Below, in pieces: positions 1-6,104 of a stretch of 6,104 nucleotides of DNA. The number at the start of each line of letters is the position of its first letter. Positions within the stretch are counted from its first letter, which is position 1. Source of the stretch: Candidatus Paenalcaligenes intestinipullorum (GTDB lineage: Bacteria > Pseudomonadota > Gammaproteobacteria > Burkholderiales > Burkholderiaceae_B); NCBI GenBank assembly GCA_019120675.1, contig DWUQ01000143.1, positions 1 to 6,104 of the forward strand, written 5' to 3'. A program made the translations under genes and the position numbers. The notes beneath the pieces were generated by a model, which searched no databases, was not told the DNA's origin, and worked only from the letters and a program-made list of their open reading frames with translations.

Positions 1-2
1 TC

Positions 3-7
3 AGGAG
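3..7 (+). promoter_or_regulatory. Ribosome binding site of rph
   Basis: AGGAG lies six bases before the TTG codon at 14. It is the strongest Shine-Dalgarno match near the start of rph and is the reason for choosing this unusual TTG start. The frame is open to the left edge of the window, so a start just outside cannot be excluded. Confidence 0.6.
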
Positions 8-13
8 ATTTCG

Positions 14-760
14 TTGTCCGCTTCCTCTCGTTCCTCTTTGTCTCGTTCGGATCATCGCTCGCCGTCGTCTTTGCGTCGTTTGGAGTTGGTTACTGGCTTT
101 AGCAAGCACGCTGAGGGCTCGGTGCTGATCAAGGCGGGCGACACGCATGTGCTGTGTAACGCCAGCGTGCTCGATAAGGTGCCGCCGTTTTTAAAGGGCA
201 AAGGGCAGGGGTGGGTGACAGCGGAGTACGGCATGTTGCCACGCTCTACCCACACCCGTAGCGACCGCGAGGCAGCGCGTGGCAAGCAAAGTGGTCGTAC
301 CCAAGAAATTCAACGTCTGATCGGTCGCAGTTTGCGTGCGGTGGTGGATTTGCCTACCTTGGGCGAGCGCACCATTCAGATCGACTGCGATGTGTTGCAG
401 GCCGATGGCGGTACGCGTTGTGCGAGTATTACGGGCGCGTGGGTTGCGTTGGCGATTGCGGTGAAACGTTTGCAAGCTTCGGGTGAGCTGGCCGACTCGC
501 CCTTACGAGGCCAAGTGGCCGCGGTGTCGGTGGGCAAGGTCGAAGGCGAATTGTTGGTGGATTTGGATTACCACGAGGATTCCGCCTGCGACGCGGACAT
601 TAATGTGGTGATGGCCGATCACGCGCAGATTGTAGAAATTCAAGGCACCGCTGAGGGCGATACCTTTAGCCGTACTGAGCTGAATACTTTATTGGATTTA
701 GCCGAACAGGCCATTCATGATTTACAACAAGCGCAACGTGAGGCGGTGACTAATGCGTAA
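14..760 (+). CDS. rph: Ribonuclease PH
   Basis: Phosphorolytic 3'-to-5' exoribonuclease that trims the 3' end of tRNA precursors in the cytoplasm. It uses inorganic phosphate and releases nucleoside diphosphates, and the family forms a hexameric ring. Family signatures visible in order are KHAEGSVL (about residues 31-38), GKGQGWVTAEYGMLPR, THTRSDREAARGKQSGR, EIQRLIGRSLRAVVDL, DCDVLQADGGTR with the phosphate-binding T134/R135, the paired acidic residues D183 and D189 in the DLDYHED stretch, and INVVM...IQGTAEG near the C-terminus. Length is 248 aa against about 238-245 for the family. The extra length is a Ser/Arg-rich N-terminus, and the usual RPSGRxxDxLRPV opening is replaced by RSDHRSPSSLRRLEL. 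The TTG start is chosen for its AGGAG; a second in-frame TTG at 38 would give a more typical length but has no ribosome binding site. The last 8 nt overlap rdgB. First visible gene of an rph-rdgB-hemW cluster. Confidence 0.95.
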   Translation: MSASSRSSLSRSDHRSPSSLRRLELVTGFSKHAEGSVLIKAGDTHVLCNASVLDKVPPFLKGKGQGWVTAEYGMLPRSTHTRSDREAARGKQSGRTQEIQRLIGRSLRAVVDLPTLGERTIQIDCDVLQADGGTRCASITGAWVALAIAVKRLQASGELADSPLRGQVAAVSVGKVEGELLVDLDYHEDSACDADINVVMADHAQIVEIQGTAEGDTFSRTELNTLLDLAEQAIHDLQQAQREAVTNA

Positions 761-1355
761 ACAAATTGTTTTAGCCTCTAACAATGCCGGCAAGCTGCGC
801 GAATTCAGTGCTATGTTTGCGCCGTTGGGTATCGACATGGTGCCGCAGGCGCAGTTAGGCGTTAGTGAGGCCGAGGAGCCTTTTCCCACCTTTGTGGAAA
901 ATGCCTTAGCCAAGGCGCGTCACGCTAGCTTGCATACCGGCTTGCCTGCCTTGGCGGACGATTCGGGTTTAACGGTTGAGGCCTTAAAGGGTCAGCCGGG
1001 GGTGTATTCGGCGCGCTATGCCGCCATGAATGGTTTCGAAAAATCGGACGCTGCCAACAACCAGTTTTTAGTGCAGCAGCTGGCGGAGCAGGTTGACCGT
1101 CGGGCACGTTATGTGGCGGTGTTGGTGTATGTGCGCGCTCACGACGATCCCTGTCCGATTATTTGCGAAGGCTTTTGGCAGGGGGAAATTGTGGCCGAGC
1201 CGCGTGGTGAGGGTGGTTTTGGTTATGACCCTCATTTTTATTTGCCGGATTTAGGCTGTACAGCCGCTGAGCTGAGCAGTGAGCGTAAAAATGCGCTCAG
1301 CCACCGTGCTCAAGCCTTGCAGCAGTTGCTGGCTCGCTTATCGGCTGAGCACTAA
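753..1355 (+). CDS. rdgB: XTP/dITP (non-canonical purine NTP) pyrophosphatase
   Basis: House-cleaning enzyme of the Ham1/RdgB family. It hydrolyses dITP, dXTP and ITP to monophosphates plus pyrophosphate, keeping deaminated purines out of DNA and RNA; it is cytosolic and usually dimeric. At 200 aa it matches the family (E. coli protein 197 aa). Visible motifs are ASNNAGKLREF (8-18, the substrate and phosphate-binding N-terminus), FVENALAKARHA (47-58), ALADDSGLTVEAL with D69 at the position of the catalytic aspartate, PGVYSARYA (82-90), GEGGFGYDPHF (152-162, base-recognition loop) and the C-terminal ELSSERKNALSHRAQAL with S183-H184-R185. The ATG lies inside the last codons of rph (ATGCGTAA overlap), with GAGG nine bases upstream, which indicates translational coupling. 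Followed after 17 nt by hemW. No unusual features. Confidence 0.97.
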   Translation: MRKQIVLASNNAGKLREFSAMFAPLGIDMVPQAQLGVSEAEEPFPTFVENALAKARHASLHTGLPALADDSGLTVEALKGQPGVYSARYAAMNGFEKSDAANNQFLVQQLAEQVDRRARYVAVLVYVRAHDDPCPIICEGFWQGEIVAEPRGEGGFGYDPHFYLPDLGCTAAELSSERKNALSHRAQALQQLLARLSAEH

Positions 1356-1372
1356 AGTAGGGCACAAAGAGC

Positions 1373-2590
1373 ATGTTTAGCAGTATTGAGCCTATACGGC
1401 TGCAGCCACGTGATCCCAGTCGGGTGCAGTTTCAAGCGTTACCCCCTTTATCCCTGTATGTGCACGTGCCGTGGTGCGTGCGCAAATGCCCTTATTGCGA
1501 CTTCAATTCCCATCGTGCGCCAGCGGTCTTACCCGAAGCCGAGTACCTAGAGGCGCTCAAAGCCGATTTAGAGCAAAGCCTGCCTTTAATTTGGGGGCGG
1601 CAGGTGGTGTCGGTGTTTATCGGTGGGGGCACGCCCAGCTTGTTGTCGGCGGGCACTTTGGATGCGATGCTGGCCTTGTTTCGGGCGTATTTACCGCTGT
1701 TGCCTGATGCCGAGATCACGCTTGAAGCCAACCCAGGTACCGCGGAAGCCCAGCGTTTTAAAGACTACGCTCGCAGTGGTGTGAACCGTTTTTCATTAGG
1801 GGTGCAAAGCTTTCATGACGAGGCGCTGCAAAAGCTCGGTCGTGTACACGACGGGGCGCAAGCTCGCCAAGCCATCGAGATGGCGCAGTCGGTGGTGCAA
1901 CGAGTGAATGTAGACCTAATGTATGCCTTACCAGGGCAAAGTTTAGCCTTGGCGCAAGCGGATTTGGCCACTGCTTTGAGCTTTGGGCCGGAGCATTTAT
2001 CGCTCTATCACCTCACCTTAGAGCCCAATACCGTGTTTGCGAAATACCCGCCCCAAGGTTTGCCCGATGATGAGTTGGCTTTGGATATCCAAGAGTGGTT
2101 GATTGAGCGTACGGCCGAGGCGGGGTATCAGCACTATGAGATCTCCGCCTATAGCCTTCCTGGCGGACAAAGCCGACACAATCGCAATTATTGGCAGTTT
2201 GGTGATTATTTAGGGATTGGCCCAGGCGCCCACAGCAAGCTGTCTTTTCCCGATCGAATCGTGCGTCGTGCCACCACTCGTAATCCGGAGGCGTGGATGC
2301 AGGCCGCGGTCAAGCGTGATGCCTCCCATTTGGCGGAGGATCGCACGGTGGCGGTTGAGGAGTTGCCGTTTGAGTTTATGCTGAATGCGTTGCGCTTAAA
2401 GGATGGGGTGCCTGCCAGCTACTACGAGGAGCGCACTGGGCAGTCGCTAAGTTATGTGTTGCCGACGATTCGCCGTTGCATTGATAAAGGTTTATTGGCC
2501 GCCGACCCACAACGCATTCGAGCCAGTGAGTTAGGCTGGCGTTTTTTAAACGACTTGCAGGCTGAATTTTTGCCAGATAGTTTACAATAG
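1373..2590 (+). CDS. hemW: Radical SAM haem chaperone HemW (coproporphyrinogen oxidase-like)
   Basis: HemW binds haem and an iron-sulphur cluster and is thought to deliver haem to membrane respiratory enzymes. It has long been misannotated as oxygen-independent coproporphyrinogen III oxidase. The radical-SAM cluster motif CVRKCPYC (C35, C39, C42) is followed by D-F, so the extra cysteine typical of true HemN is absent. Also seen are the SAM-binding GGGTPS (84-89), the family stretch GVNRFSLGVQSF, the haem-binding signature HNRNYW (269-274) followed by GDYLGIGPGAHS, and a C-terminal HemN_C-like region (roughly 310-400). Length is 405 aa against about 380 in E. coli; the excess is about 20 residues before the conserved LPPLSLYVHVPWC. 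The ATG at 1373 has only a weak ribosome binding site (TAGGG, ten bases away). A GTG at 1424 would give the standard length but has no better site. Third gene of the rph-rdgB-hemW run. Confidence 0.94.
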   Translation: MFSSIEPIRLQPRDPSRVQFQALPPLSLYVHVPWCVRKCPYCDFNSHRAPAVLPEAEYLEALKADLEQSLPLIWGRQVVSVFIGGGTPSLLSAGTLDAMLALFRAYLPLLPDAEITLEANPGTAEAQRFKDYARSGVNRFSLGVQSFHDEALQKLGRVHDGAQARQAIEMAQSVVQRVNVDLMYALPGQSLALAQADLATALSFGPEHLSLYHLTLEPNTVFAKYPPQGLPDDELALDIQEWLIERTAEAGYQHYEISAYSLPGGQSRHNRNYWQFGDYLGIGPGAHSKLSFPDRIVRRATTRNPEAWMQAAVKRDASHLAEDRTVAVEELPFEFMLNALRLKDGVPASYYEERTGQSLSYVLPTIRRCIDKGLLAADPQRIRASELGWRFLNDLQAEFLPDSLQ

Positions 2591-2617
2591 CGTCTTTGCT
2601 TGCTGGTCTTCACGTCT

Positions 2618-2641
2618 TGAGGTGAGTGGTCGTTCACCTCA
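2618..2641 (+). repeat. Perfect 8-bp inverted repeat between hemW and glnA
   Basis: TGAGGTGA (2618-2625) and TCACCTCA (2634-2641) are exact reverse complements separated by 8 nt. In RNA this would be an 8-bp stem with an 8-nt loop. It lies 28 nt after the hemW stop and 53 nt before the glnA start. It is not followed directly by a T-run (four Ts begin nine bases later), so it is a poor intrinsic terminator. It could equally be a protein-binding operator for glnA. Its role is unknown. Confidence 0.5.
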
Positions 2642-2685
2642 CCCACCCGGTTTTAGCGATGCATCAAGTTTTACTTTCCCCCGAT

Positions 2686-2689
2686 GGAG
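2686..2689 (+). promoter_or_regulatory. Ribosome binding site of glnA
   Basis: GGAG lies five bases before the ATG at 2695. It decides the glnA start in favour of 2695 over the in-frame upstream starts at 2626 (GTG) and 2659 (ATG), neither of which has a comparable site. Confidence 0.7.
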
Positions 2690-2694
2690 TCATC

Positions 2695-4107
2695 ATGTAC
2701 AGCCCCGAAGAGTTAATTGAGCTTATTAACGAGCGTGACATCGCTTTTGTCGATTGTCGGTTTACCGATATATTGGGGCGTGAGCATCACATTACCGTGC
2801 CCGCGCACAGTTTCGACGAGGAAAAAATTGAAACCGGCTTGGCCTTTGACGGTTCCTCCTTACCGGGTTGGAAGGGGGTCGAAGCCTCCGATATGCTCTT
2901 GATGCCGGATGCCTCCACGGCGCGTTTTGATGTGTTTCGCGAGGAGCCCACATTAATTGTCAGCTGTGATGTGGCCGAGCCCAGCGATTTAAACGGTTAC
3001 GACCGTGATCCCCGCTCCATTGCGAAGCGTGCCGAAGCGTATTTGCAGGCCAGTGGTTTAGGGGATACGGCATTTTTTGGTCCCGAGCCTGAGTTTTTTG
3101 TGTTTGACAGCATTCGCTGGGACGATCAGATGTCCGGCAGTTTTGTTGAGATCGGAGGCGAGCACGCACCGTGGTCGCGCGGCAGCGAGCTCAACGGTCG
3201 CAATTTGGGCAAGCGACCCACCATCAAGGGTGGGTATATGCCGGTGCCACCCGTGGATCAGTTTCACGATATGCGCTCTGAGATGTGTCTACTGTTGGAG
3301 CAGCAGGGCGTGCCGGTCGAGGTGCATCATCACGAAGTCGGCGGAGCGGGGCAGCAAGAAATCGGCACCCGTTTTTCTACGTTGGTGCAGCGTGCCGATT
3401 GGACACAAATCATGAAGTACACCATTACTAATGTGGCGCACGTCTACGGCAAAACCGCCACTTTTATGCCCAAGCCCATGCTGGGCGATAATGGTTCGGG
3501 TATGCACGTGCATCAGTCCATTTGGAAGGATGGGCAGAACTTATTTGCGGGCAATGGCTACGGTGGATTGTCCGAGTTCGCGCTGTTTTACATTGGCGGC
3601 CTCATCAAGCACGCTCGGGCGCTCAACGCCATCACCAACCCCACCACCAACTCGTACAAGCGCTTGGTGCCGCACTACGAAGCGCCTGTAAAGCTGGCGT
3701 ATTCAGCACGTAACCGCTCGGCGTCGATCCGTATTCCGTATGTGACCAACCCCAAGGCACGTCGCGTCGAAGCGCGTTTCCCTGATCCGATGGCAAACCC
3801 TTATTTGGCTTTTGCCGCCTTGATGATGGCGGGTCTGGATGGGGTGCAAAACCGTATCCATCCGGGCGATGCGGCCGATAAAAACTTGTACGATCTACCG
3901 CCCGAGGAAGACGCTAAAATCCCAACCGTTTGCTCCTCCTTAGAGCAAGCCTTAGAGGCTTTAGATCAGGACCGCGAATTCCTGACTCACGGTGGTGTGT
4001 TCAGCAATGAGTTTATTGATGCGTACATAGCGGTGAAGCACGCTGAGGTTAACCGCTTGCGTATGACACCACACCCCGTAGAGTTTGATATGTATTACAA
4101 CCTCTAA
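2695..4107 (+). CDS. glnA: Glutamine synthetase type I (GSI-beta)
   Basis: Forms glutamine from glutamate, ammonia and ATP, the main ammonium-assimilation step; cytosolic dodecamer of two hexameric rings. The 470 aa match the usual 468-471. Visible are the beta-grasp N-terminal domain ending in FDGSS (51-55), GWKGVEASDMLLMPD, the metal ligands E131 and E133 in FGPEPEFF, HHHEV with E214, the ATP-binding KPMLGDNGSGMHVH with H271, NPTTNSYKRLVPHYEAPV (glutamate-binding flap), the arginine-rich ARNRSASIRIP, RFPDP, and NLYDLPPEE with Y399. Y399 is at the position of the tyrosine modified by GlnE, so control by adenylylation is expected. Start chosen at the ATG with GGAG because upstream in-frame codons add about 23 residues not seen in the family. 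The stop overlaps the stop of the convergent ATPase gene. No ntrB-ntrC follows, unlike many proteobacterial glnA loci. The sequence resembles Burkholderiales GlnA most closely, from memory. Confidence 0.97.
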   Translation: MYSPEELIELINERDIAFVDCRFTDILGREHHITVPAHSFDEEKIETGLAFDGSSLPGWKGVEASDMLLMPDASTARFDVFREEPTLIVSCDVAEPSDLNGYDRDPRSIAKRAEAYLQASGLGDTAFFGPEPEFFVFDSIRWDDQMSGSFVEIGGEHAPWSRGSELNGRNLGKRPTIKGGYMPVPPVDQFHDMRSEMCLLLEQQGVPVEVHHHEVGGAGQQEIGTRFSTLVQRADWTQIMKYTITNVAHVYGKTATFMPKPMLGDNGSGMHVHQSIWKDGQNLFAGNGYGGLSEFALFYIGGLIKHARALNAITNPTTNSYKRLVPHYEAPVKLAYSARNRSASIRIPYVTNPKARRVEARFPDPMANPYLAFAALMMAGLDGVQNRIHPGDAADKNLYDLPPEEDAKIPTVCSSLEQALEALDQDREFLTHGGVFSNEFIDAYIAVKHAEVNRLRMTPHPVEFDMYYNL

Positions 4108-4898
4108 GGAGTTTTTTGTGGGGTATCCTGCCCTCGCATCATTGCTTGGGCGCGTTGTGTCATGAGCGCCTCACGGCGAATAAAGTCAGCAACGAATTGA
4201 TTCACAGGCTGATGATGCAAGGCATAGGGGGTGGCCCACTGCACAATCCGGCCCTGATCCATCACCCCAATGCGGTCCGCAATGGCAAAGGCTTCGGCTT
4301 GGTTATGGGTGACTAAAATGGCGGTCAGGCCGGTTTTTTGCAAAATCTCGCGTACCTCGAAGGCCAAGCGTTCGCGCGTGTCCACGTCCAAATTTGAAAA
4401 CGGCTCGTCCAGCAACAACAGGCTAGGTTTGGGGGCGAGCGCCCGTGCCAAAGCAATGCGCTGCTGCTGCCCGCCTGATAGTTCGTGAGGGTAACGGTCG
4501 GCGCAGTTTTCTAAATCAATCAGAGCAAGCATCTCCGCCACGCGCTGCTCGCGTTCGGACTTTTGCCAGCGGCGCAAACCAAAATCAATGTTTTTCGCTA
4601 CCGTAAGGTGGGGAAACAGAGCGTAGTCTTGAAACATCATGCCTACGTTGCGCTGTTCAGGTTTGATTTGCTGAGTCACCGACGACAGCAAGCGTTGATT
4701 TAAATGAATTTCTCCACTGCGCAATGGCTCAAAACCGGCAATAGCGCGTAACACGGTGGTTTTACCACAGCCGGAGGCGCCCAGTAGGCAACCAATTTCG
4801 CCTTGCTTGAGTTGCAAGTTTAAGTGGCAGATAACCTCTTGCAGCCCATCGCGTGTGTCAAACGCGAGGCAGATTTCATGCAAATTTAAGTAATCCAT
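4104..4898 (-). CDS. fbpC: ABC transporter ATP-binding protein, FbpC-like (probably ferric iron import)
   Basis: Nucleotide-binding subunit that powers an ABC importer at the inner face of the cytoplasmic membrane. All ATPase motifs are intact: Walker A GASGCGKTT (40-48), Q-loop Q90 in MMFQDYALFPH, signature LSGGQQQRIALARAL (140-154), Walker B LLLLDE (160-165), D-loop SNLD (168-171) and switch H198. The FQDYALFPH, RYPHELSGGQQQR and DEPFSNLD wording and the two-domain permease next to it point to the Fbp/Afu/Hit iron(III) group. Thiamine or other small-ligand importers of the same class remain possible. At 264 aa it is shorter than typical FbpC (about 350 aa): after VADFIRR only some 20 residues follow, so the usual C-terminal TOBE-like regulatory region is absent. 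ATG at 4898 lies 14 nt after the permease stop, with only a weak ribosome binding site. The TAG stop overlaps the glnA TAA tail to tail. Confidence 0.85.
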   Translation of the reverse strand: MDYLNLHEICLAFDTRDGLQEVICHLNLQLKQGEIGCLLGASGCGKTTVLRAIAGFEPLRSGEIHLNQRLLSSVTQQIKPEQRNVGMMFQDYALFPHLTVAKNIDFGLRRWQKSEREQRVAEMLALIDLENCADRYPHELSGGQQQRIALARALAPKPSLLLLDEPFSNLDVDTRERLAFEVREILQKTGLTAILVTHNQAEAFAIADRIGVMDQGRIVQWATPYALHHQPVNQFVADFIRREALMTQRAQAMMRGQDTPQKTP

Positions 4899-4912
4899 AA
4901 CAGCCTGCCCGA

Positions 4913-6104
4913 TTAGTAATGACTTTTAAGTTGAGTGCGCGCTAGGAAAATGACCGGAACCAACCCTACCAATACAATGATTAAGGCTGCAATGGAGCCT
5001 TCTTCGTAGGTGCCGCGCGCGGCTTCGGCGTACAGCCACGTTGCTAGGGTATCGAAGTTCATCGGACGTAGTAGCAAGGTGGCGGGCAATTCTTTCATGG
5101 CGTCCACAAACACCAACAAAGCAGAAGCGGCCACCGCAGGTCTTAATAAGGGGAGATGAACGCGCCAGAGGGTGCGACTGGGGCTTTCGCCTAACAAGCG
5201 CGACGCTTGCTCTAAGGAGGGTGGAATGCGCGATAAGCCCGCCTGAACACCGCCGGTGGCAATGGCTAAAAAGCGCATACTGTACGCGATGACTAGGGCA
5301 GCGGCCGAGCCCATGAGAATCAACCGATCTGGTGCGCCCCATAAGTGGGTGATGCGGTTCAAGAAGCCATCCACAAACACAAAGGACGACAGCAAGCCAA
5401 TGCCTAATACTGTACCTGGCACCGCGTAGCCCATCGAGGCCACGCCGACCACCACGCGTGTATAACGCGTGTCTTGGCTGCGCAACGACGTGCGTCGTGC
5501 TGCCCACGCGACCACTATGCCAGCCACGATGGTCACTAAGGTGGCCACCAGTGCCAAGCTAAAGGTGTTGACAGCACTTTGAAATAATTGCTGGGATACG
5601 CTACCGGTTAGGTGCCAGTATTTAACGCTTTCATTGATTAAGTAGCTGGCAGGTACTACAAAGCCGAGCACCACGGGTATCCACCCCAATGTCACCACTA
5701 CGGCAGCACGCCAACCGGTTAATCGCTGGGGTTGCACAGGGCGTGAGCGCTGATTGCTGCTGTAGCGTTGATGGCGTCGGCCTAAGCGCTCGATATAAAT
5801 GAGCCCCGCCACGATCACCAGCATTGACAAGGCGATTTGTGCTGCGCCCGCTAAGTCGGACCGCGTGACCCAAGTGGAGTAAATGGAAACTGTTAGGGTT
5901 TAAATGCCGAGAAACTCCGACGCACCAATGTCATTTAGGGTTTCCAGTAGCGCTAGGCTTAGCCCCACCGCCACCGCCGGACGGGCTAAGGGTAGCGCCA
6001 CACGGAAAAATACCGACTGGCCATTTTCTCCTAAAATGCGTGCTGCTTCGAGTAAGCTAGCAGCTTGGGTGGCAAACATGGCGCGTGCGCTGAGGTAGAC
6101 ATAG
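4913..6104 (-). pseudogene. fbpB: ABC transporter permease, FbpB-like two-domain type, interrupted by a premature stop and cut by the window edge
   Basis: Inner-membrane permease of the importer served by the neighbouring ATPase. Typical FbpB-type proteins are about 520-560 aa with two fused permease halves. Reading leftward from 6103, 67 codons are visible before the stop. They include the first ATPase-coupling EAA loop (about 6049-5975: EAARILGENG then RVALPLARPA) and end in ASEFLGI. A TAA at 5902-5900 then interrupts the frame, and homology resumes at once in the same frame (TLTVSIYSTWV, then TRSDLAGAAQIAL) for 328 more codons. The second half has several hydrophobic segments and a second EAA loop (EQASRLLGESPSRTLWRVHLPLLRPA, starting near 5212). 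No frameshift is visible, so one base change would restore the gene. The only in-frame restarts soon after the stop are TTG 5830 and ATG 5824, both without a ribosome binding site and past a conserved stretch. The N-terminus, probably 130-170 codons, lies outside the window. A sequencing error is an alternative explanation. Confidence 0.82.
5900..5902 (-). other. In-frame premature TAA stop within the permease gene
   Basis: On the minus strand the codons read GGC ATT TAA ACC CTA (G I stop T L). Related iron permeases, as recalled, usually carry Gln or Arg at this position within an FLGxxTLTVSIY stretch. CAA to TAA is a single transition (G to A on the plus strand at 5902). The frame is open on both sides. 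Confidence 0.85.

Noticed and set aside
1254..1265. 12-bp palindrome GGCTGTACAGCC
   Set aside because: It lies inside the conserved rdgB coding region with no regulatory context; probably chance.
1398..1407. 10-bp palindrome GGCTGCAGCC near the start of hemW
   Set aside because: Short and inside the coding sequence; no T-run and no sign of function.
2626..2694. A 23-codon N-terminal extension of glnA from GTG 2626 or ATG 2659
   Set aside because: The ATG at 2695 has a GGAG at good spacing and gives the standard GlnA length and N-terminus; the extension overlaps the inverted repeat.
3077..3415. Plus-strand 112-codon ORF and other ORFs inside glnA
   Set aside because: Out-of-frame shadows of a highly conserved glnA; no family motifs and no initiation signals.
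4102..4117. Possible intrinsic terminator CTC-TAAG-GAG followed by T6 after glnA
   Set aside because: Only three base pairs can form, too weak for a terminator hairpin.
4913..5830. A free-standing 305-aa permease gene starting at TTG 5830
   Set aside because: Conserved permease sequence continues upstream in the same frame through and beyond one TAA, and no ribosome binding site precedes 5830. It is described as the 3' part of a broken larger gene.
5904..6098. Plus-strand ORF of 64 codons at the right end
   Set aside because: It is the antisense shadow of the permease; the minus-strand reading gives the EAA loop and other family motifs.

Overview
The window looks like chromosomal DNA of a betaproteobacterium, most likely of the order Burkholderiales and possibly an Alcaligenaceae-like lineage of moderate GC. 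This rests on two things recalled from known genomes, not on a search. The order rph - rdgB - hemW is a common betaproteobacterial housekeeping cluster. The glutamine synthetase also matches the Burkholderia-type GlnA closely, for example in the stretches after GDNGSGMHVH and around LFAGNGYGGLSEFALFYIGG.

Plus strand, 1-2590: a tight housekeeping operon. It holds rph (RNase PH, 3'-end tRNA trimming), rdgB (XTP/dITP pyrophosphatase, 8-nt overlap with rph) and hemW (radical-SAM haem chaperone, 17-nt gap). After a 104-nt gap containing a perfect 8-bp inverted repeat, glnA (glutamine synthetase I with a conserved adenylylation tyrosine) runs to 4107.

Minus strand, 6104-4104: the distal part of an Fbp/Afu-type ABC importer operon, probably for ferric iron. 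It has a two-domain permease, which enters the window already in progress, followed after 14 nt by the ATPase. The ATPase stop codon overlaps the glnA stop codon tail to tail. The solute-binding protein and the operon promoter would lie beyond the right edge and are not seen.

The most notable observation is that the permease frame is interrupted by one in-frame TAA at 5902-5900 (minus strand). Homologous sequence runs on both sides in the same frame, which looks like a single-base nonsense change in a conserved position. The ATPase also ends soon after its nucleotide-binding domain, without the C-terminal regulatory region usual for FbpC-type proteins. Together these suggest a decaying or rearranged iron-uptake operon next to glnA. 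I see no previously undescribed system, RNA gene, mobile element or CRISPR array. Every stretch longer than 300 bases is covered by a gene.
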